64,000 nucleotides of DNA from Petrolisthes cinctipes. Taxonomy: Eukaryota; Arthropoda; Malacostraca; Decapoda; Porcellanidae. The translations under genes were made by a program, and so were the position numbers. Where the stretch lies: positions 868,001 to 932,000 of the forward strand of contig JAWQEG010000283.1 in assembly GCA_033782935.1 (NCBI GenBank). Direction: 5' to 3'. The notes beneath the pieces were generated by a model. The model saw only the letters and a program-made list of their open reading frames with translations, was not told where the DNA came from and made no database searches. Positions 60,595 through 64,000 of the stretch are shown in pieces; position 1 is the stretch's first letter; each line of letters opens with the position of its first letter.

Positions 60595-62086
60595 GTGTTA
60601 GAGTATTTTCAAAATACAGGCCAAAAACATACTGAAAATCGATCTTTTAGGTGCCCAAAAGTCGATATGTGCATGCATCTTCAGTACCCGTTTATATCTC
60701 AAATTCACGCTCAAAACACCCGAAAATTCAATATTTTGGGGTCCCAGAAGCAATCTGTACATGCCTACTCAGTGTTAGAGTATTTTCAAATTACAGGCCC
60801 AAAACATGCTGAAAATCGATATTTTTGATGCCCAAAGTCAATATGTGCATGTATCTTCTGTACCCGTTTATATCTCAAATTCAGGCTCAAAACACCCGAA
60901 AATTCAATATTTTGGGGTCCCAGAAGCAATCTGTACATGCCTACACAGTGCTAGAATATTTTCAAAATATAGGCTAAAAACATGCTAAAAATCGACATTT
61001 TAGGTGCCAAAAAATCGATATCTCAAATTCAGTCCCAAAACACCCGAAAATTCGATATTTAGAGGTCCCAGAAGGTATCTGTACATGCCTACTCCGTGTT
61101 AGAGTATTTTCAAAATACAGGCCAAAAACATACTGAAAATCGATCTTTTAGGTGCCCAAAAGTCGATATGTGCATGCATCTTCTGTACCCGTTTATATCT
61201 CAAATTCTGGCCCTAAACACCCGAAAATTCGATATTTTTGGGTCCCAGAAGCGATCTGTACATACCTACTCCGTGTTAGAGTATTTTCAAAATTCAGGCC
61301 CAAACATGCTGAAAATCGATATTTTTGGTGCCCAAAGTCAATATGTGCATGTATCTTCTGTACCCGTTTATATCTCGAATTCAGGCTCAAAACACCCGAA
61401 AATTCAATATTTTGGGGTCCCAGAAGCAATCTGTACAGTGCTAGAATATTTTCAAAATATAGGCTAAAAACATGCTAAAAATCGATCTTTTAGGTGCCAA
61501 AAAGTCGATATCTCAAATTCAGTCCCAAAACACCCGAAAATTCGATATTTAGGGGTCCCAGAAGCTATCTGTACATTCCTACTCCGTGTTAGAGTATTTT
61601 CAAAATACATGCTCAAAACATACTGAAAATCGATCTTTTAGGTGCACAAAAGTCGATATGTGCATGCATCTTCAGTACCCGTTTATATCTCAAATTCAGG
61701 CTCAAAACACCCGAAAATTATATATTTTGGGGTCCCAGAAGCAATCTGTACATGCCTACTCAGTGTTAGAGTATTTTCAAAATACAGGCCCAAAACATGC
61801 TGAAAATCGATATTTTAGATGCCAAAAGTCAATATGTGCATGTATCTTCTGTACCCGTTTATATCTCAATTTCAGGCTCAAAACACCCGAAAATTCAATA
61901 TTTTGGGGTCCCAGAAGCAATCTGTACATGCCTACACAGTGCTAGAATATTTTCAAAATATACGCTAAAAACATGCTAAAAATCGATCTTTTAGGTGCCA
62001 AAAAGTCGATATCTCAAATTCAGTCCCAAAACACCCGAAAATTCGATATTTAGGGGTCCCAGAAGCTATCTGTACATGCCTACTCC
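60595..62086. repeat. Trimers of 501, 490 and 501 bp (copy of 50929-52420, chimeric start)
   Basis: The first A starts like 50428 (ACAGGCC, GTGCCCAAAAG) and continues like 50929 (CTTCAG, ATTCACGCTC), the switch lying near 60653-60682. Thereafter 60772-62086 follow 51106-52420 at offset 9666 (TTTTCAAATTACAGG, ATTTTTGATGCCC, TACATTCC, TTATATATTTTGGG). The 490-bp trimer again lacks one base, but here in B (GGCCCAAACATGC). Confidence 0.9.
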
Positions 62087-63758
62087 GTGTTAGAGTATTT
62101 TCAAAATACATGCTCAAAACATACTGAAAATCGATCTTTTAGGTGCACAAAAGTCGATATGTGCATGCATCTTCAGTACCCGTTTATATCTCAAATTCAG
62201 GCTCAAAACACCCGAAAATTCAATATTTTGGGGTCCCAGAAGCAATCTGTACATGCCTACTCAGTGTTAGAGTATTTTTAAAAATACAGGCCCAAAACAT
62301 GCTGAAAATCGATATTTTAGATGCCCAAAGACAATATGTGCATGTATCTTCTGTACCCGTTTATATCTCAAATTCAGGCTCAAAACACCCGAAAATTCAA
62401 TATTTTGGGGTCCCAGAAGCAATCTGTACTCAGTGCAAGAATATTTTCAAAATATAGGCTAAAAACATGCTAAAAATCGATCTTTTAGGTGCCAAAATGT
62501 CGATATCTCAAATTCAGTCCCAAAACACCCGAAAATTCGATATTTAGGGGTCCCATAAGCGATCTGTACATGCCTACTCCGTGTTAGAGTATTTTCAAAA
62601 TATATGCTTAAAACATACTGAAAATCGATCTTTTAGGTTCACAAAAGTCGATATGTGCATGTATCTTCAGTACCCGTTTATATCTCAAATTCAGGCTCAA
62701 AACACCCAAAAATTCAATATTTTGGGGTCCCAGAAGCAATCTGTACATGCCTACTCCGTGTTAGAGTATTTTCAAAATACATGCTCAAAACATACTGAAA
62801 ATCGATCTTTTAGGTGCCAAAAGTCAATATGTGCATGTATCTTCTGTACCCGTTTATATCTCAATTTCAGGCTCAAAACACCCGAAAATTCAATATTTTG
62901 GGGTCACAGAAGCAATCTGTACATGCCTACACAGTGCTAGAATATTTTCAAAATATAGGCCCAAAACATGCTAAAAATCGATCTTTTAGGTGCCAAAAAG
63001 TCGATATCTCAAATTCAGTCCCAAAACACCCGAAAATTCGATATTTAGGGGTCCCAGAAGCTATCTGTACATGCCTACTCCGTGTTAGAGTATTTTCAAA
63101 ATACATGCTCAAAACATACTGAAAATCGATCTTTTAGGTGCACAAAAGTCGATATGTGCATGCATCTTCAGTACCCGTTTATATCTCAAATTCAGGCTCA
63201 AAACACCCGAAATTTCAATATTTTGGGGTCCCAGAAGCAATCTGTACATGCCTACTCCGTGTTAGAGTATTTTCAAAATACAGGCCCAAAACATGCTGAA
63301 AATCGATATTTTAGATGCCAAAAGTCAATATGTGCATGTATCTTCTGTACCCGTTTATATCTCAATTTCAGGCTCAAAACACCCGAAAATTCAATATTTT
63401 GGGGTCCGAGAAGCAATCTGTACATGCCTACTCAGTGTTAGAGTATTTTCAAAATATAGGCCCAAAACATGCTGAAAATCGATATTTTAGATGCCAAAAG
63501 TCAATATGTGCATGTATCTTCTGTACCCGTTTATATCTCAATTTCAGGCTCAAAACACCCGAAAATTCAATATTTTGGGGTCCCAGAAGCAATCTGTACA
63601 TGCCTACACAGTGCTAGAATATTTTCAAAATATAGGCTAAAAACATGCTAAAAATCGACATTTTAGTTGCCAAAAAATCGATATCTCAAATTCAGTCCCA
63701 AAACAACCGAAAATTCGATATTTAAGGGTCCCAGAAGCGATCTGTACATGCCTACTCC
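62087..63758. repeat. 1672-bp cassette, permuted copy: ABC 494 + ABC 501 + ABBC 677
   Basis: ABC 62087 (palindromic B' 62264), ABC 62581 (TGCTTAAAAC, mosaic middle monomer 62758), then A' 63082, B' 63259, B' 63435, C1 63611. It follows 58104-59775 at offset 3983. Differences include CTACTCCGTGTTAG at the 63259 boundary, AAATATAGGCCC twice, and TTTTAGTTGCC and CAAAACAACCG in C1. Confidence 0.9.
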
Positions 63759-64000
63759 GTGTTAGAGTATTTTCAAAATACAGGCCAAAAACATACTGAA
63801 AATCGATCTTTTAGGTGCACAAAAGTCGATATGTGCATGCATCTTCAGTACCCGTTTATATCTCAAATTCAGGCTCAAAACACCCGAAAATTCAATATTT
63901 TGGGTTCCCAGAAGCAATCTGTACATGCCTACTCAGTGTTAGAGTATTTTTAAAAATACAGGCCCAAAACATGCTGAAAATCGATATTTTAGATGCCCAA
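63759..64000. repeat. A monomer and partial palindromic B' at right window edge
   Basis: A 63759-63935 (ACAGGCC, GTGCACAAAAG, CTTCAG, TTTTGGGTTCCC) and the first 65 bp of a palindromic B' (TATTTTTAAAAATAC). It matches 59776 onward at offset 3983. The array continues past the window. Confidence 0.9.

Larger units (their letters stand above)
1..64000. repeat. Continuous satellite DNA array (about 386 head-to-tail monomers)
   Basis: Every stretch of the window belongs to the same tandem repeat. The boundary motif GTGTTAG/GTGCTAG recurs at intervals of about 177, 176, 166-169 or 148 bp from position 69 to 63936, and the unit lengths add up exactly with no unexplained remainder. All monomers share one orientation. 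One consensus copy is about 38% GC. Apparent reading frames are periodic by-products of the repeat. Monomers close to nucleosome length in higher-order arrays are typical of eukaryotic centromeric or pericentromeric satellites; that role is inferred here. I do not recognise the family. Confidence 0.97.

Noticed and set aside
1..64000. CRISPR array
   Set aside because: Regular repetition is present, but there are no unique spacers between short repeats; the whole unit repeats. No cas-like genes are present.
1..64000. Transposon, retroviral or rDNA/tRNA content
   Set aside because: All intervals between boundary motifs are explained by known monomer lengths, and no terminal repeats, coding domains or RNA gene structures were seen.
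1..64000. Assigning the satellite to a named family or species
   Set aside because: I do not recognise the consensus; naming a family would be a guess. A similarity search of the 177-bp consensus against satellite libraries would decide.

Overview
The whole 64 kb window is one uninterrupted satellite DNA array. I found no protein-coding gene, RNA gene, transposon, CRISPR array or unique sequence in it. A boundary motif (GTGTTAG or GTGCTAG, with a few one-base variants) recurs from end to end. The distances between motifs are almost always 176-177, 164-169 or 148 bp, so about 386 complete head-to-tail monomers, all in the same orientation, tile the sequence without leftover bases. One consensus monomer is about 38% GC (67 of 176 bases counted). 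A pure, hierarchically organised array of nucleosome-sized monomers points to a eukaryotic (plant or animal) centromeric or pericentromeric region assembled from long reads. I do not recognise the satellite family or the species.

There are three basic monomers. A is 177 bp. B is 176 bp, with shorter alleles of 168, 166 and 164 bp and a 177-bp palindrome allele. C is 148 bp, an A-like monomer lacking 29 bp between two ATAT direct repeats. They are normally arranged A-B-C, a trimer of 501 bp (491 bp with the 166-bp B). Trimers occur in two sequence classes, ABC2 and A'B'C1, which alternate in parts of the right-hand 47 kb to give a 1002-bp six-monomer higher-order repeat (HOR). The A and B monomers are themselves two diverged half-units of about 88-89 bp. 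Missing or extra monomers (BC, AC, AB, AABC, ABBC, AAABC) fit in-register unequal exchange.

Layout. 1-17.2 kb: a roughly 8-kb domain dominated by 491-bp trimers, present twice in tandem (69-8070, and again from 8071). The second copy carries an extra tandem duplication of 1631 bp (9013-10643 and 10644-12274). 17.2-22.5 kb: transition, with two copies of a 1966/1965-bp cassette. 22.5-30.3 kb: 1002-bp hexamers with irregular insertions of A. 30.3-43.3 kb: mixed trimers, AC dimers and tetramers, with the first copies of a palindromic B allele. 43.3-64 kb: larger cassettes of 1822 bp (two tandem copies and a third at 54.4 kb) and 1672 bp, plus a roughly 3-kb block (48.9-52.5 kb) repeated about 10 kb downstream (59.1-62.2 kb) with exactly one 501-bp trimer missing.

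Nothing here is a gene system. The biological content is the record of satellite evolution: nested amplification, microhomology deletions, conversion patches, spreading variants and apparent CpG decay. Its likely role, by inference only, is structural chromatin at or near a centromere.
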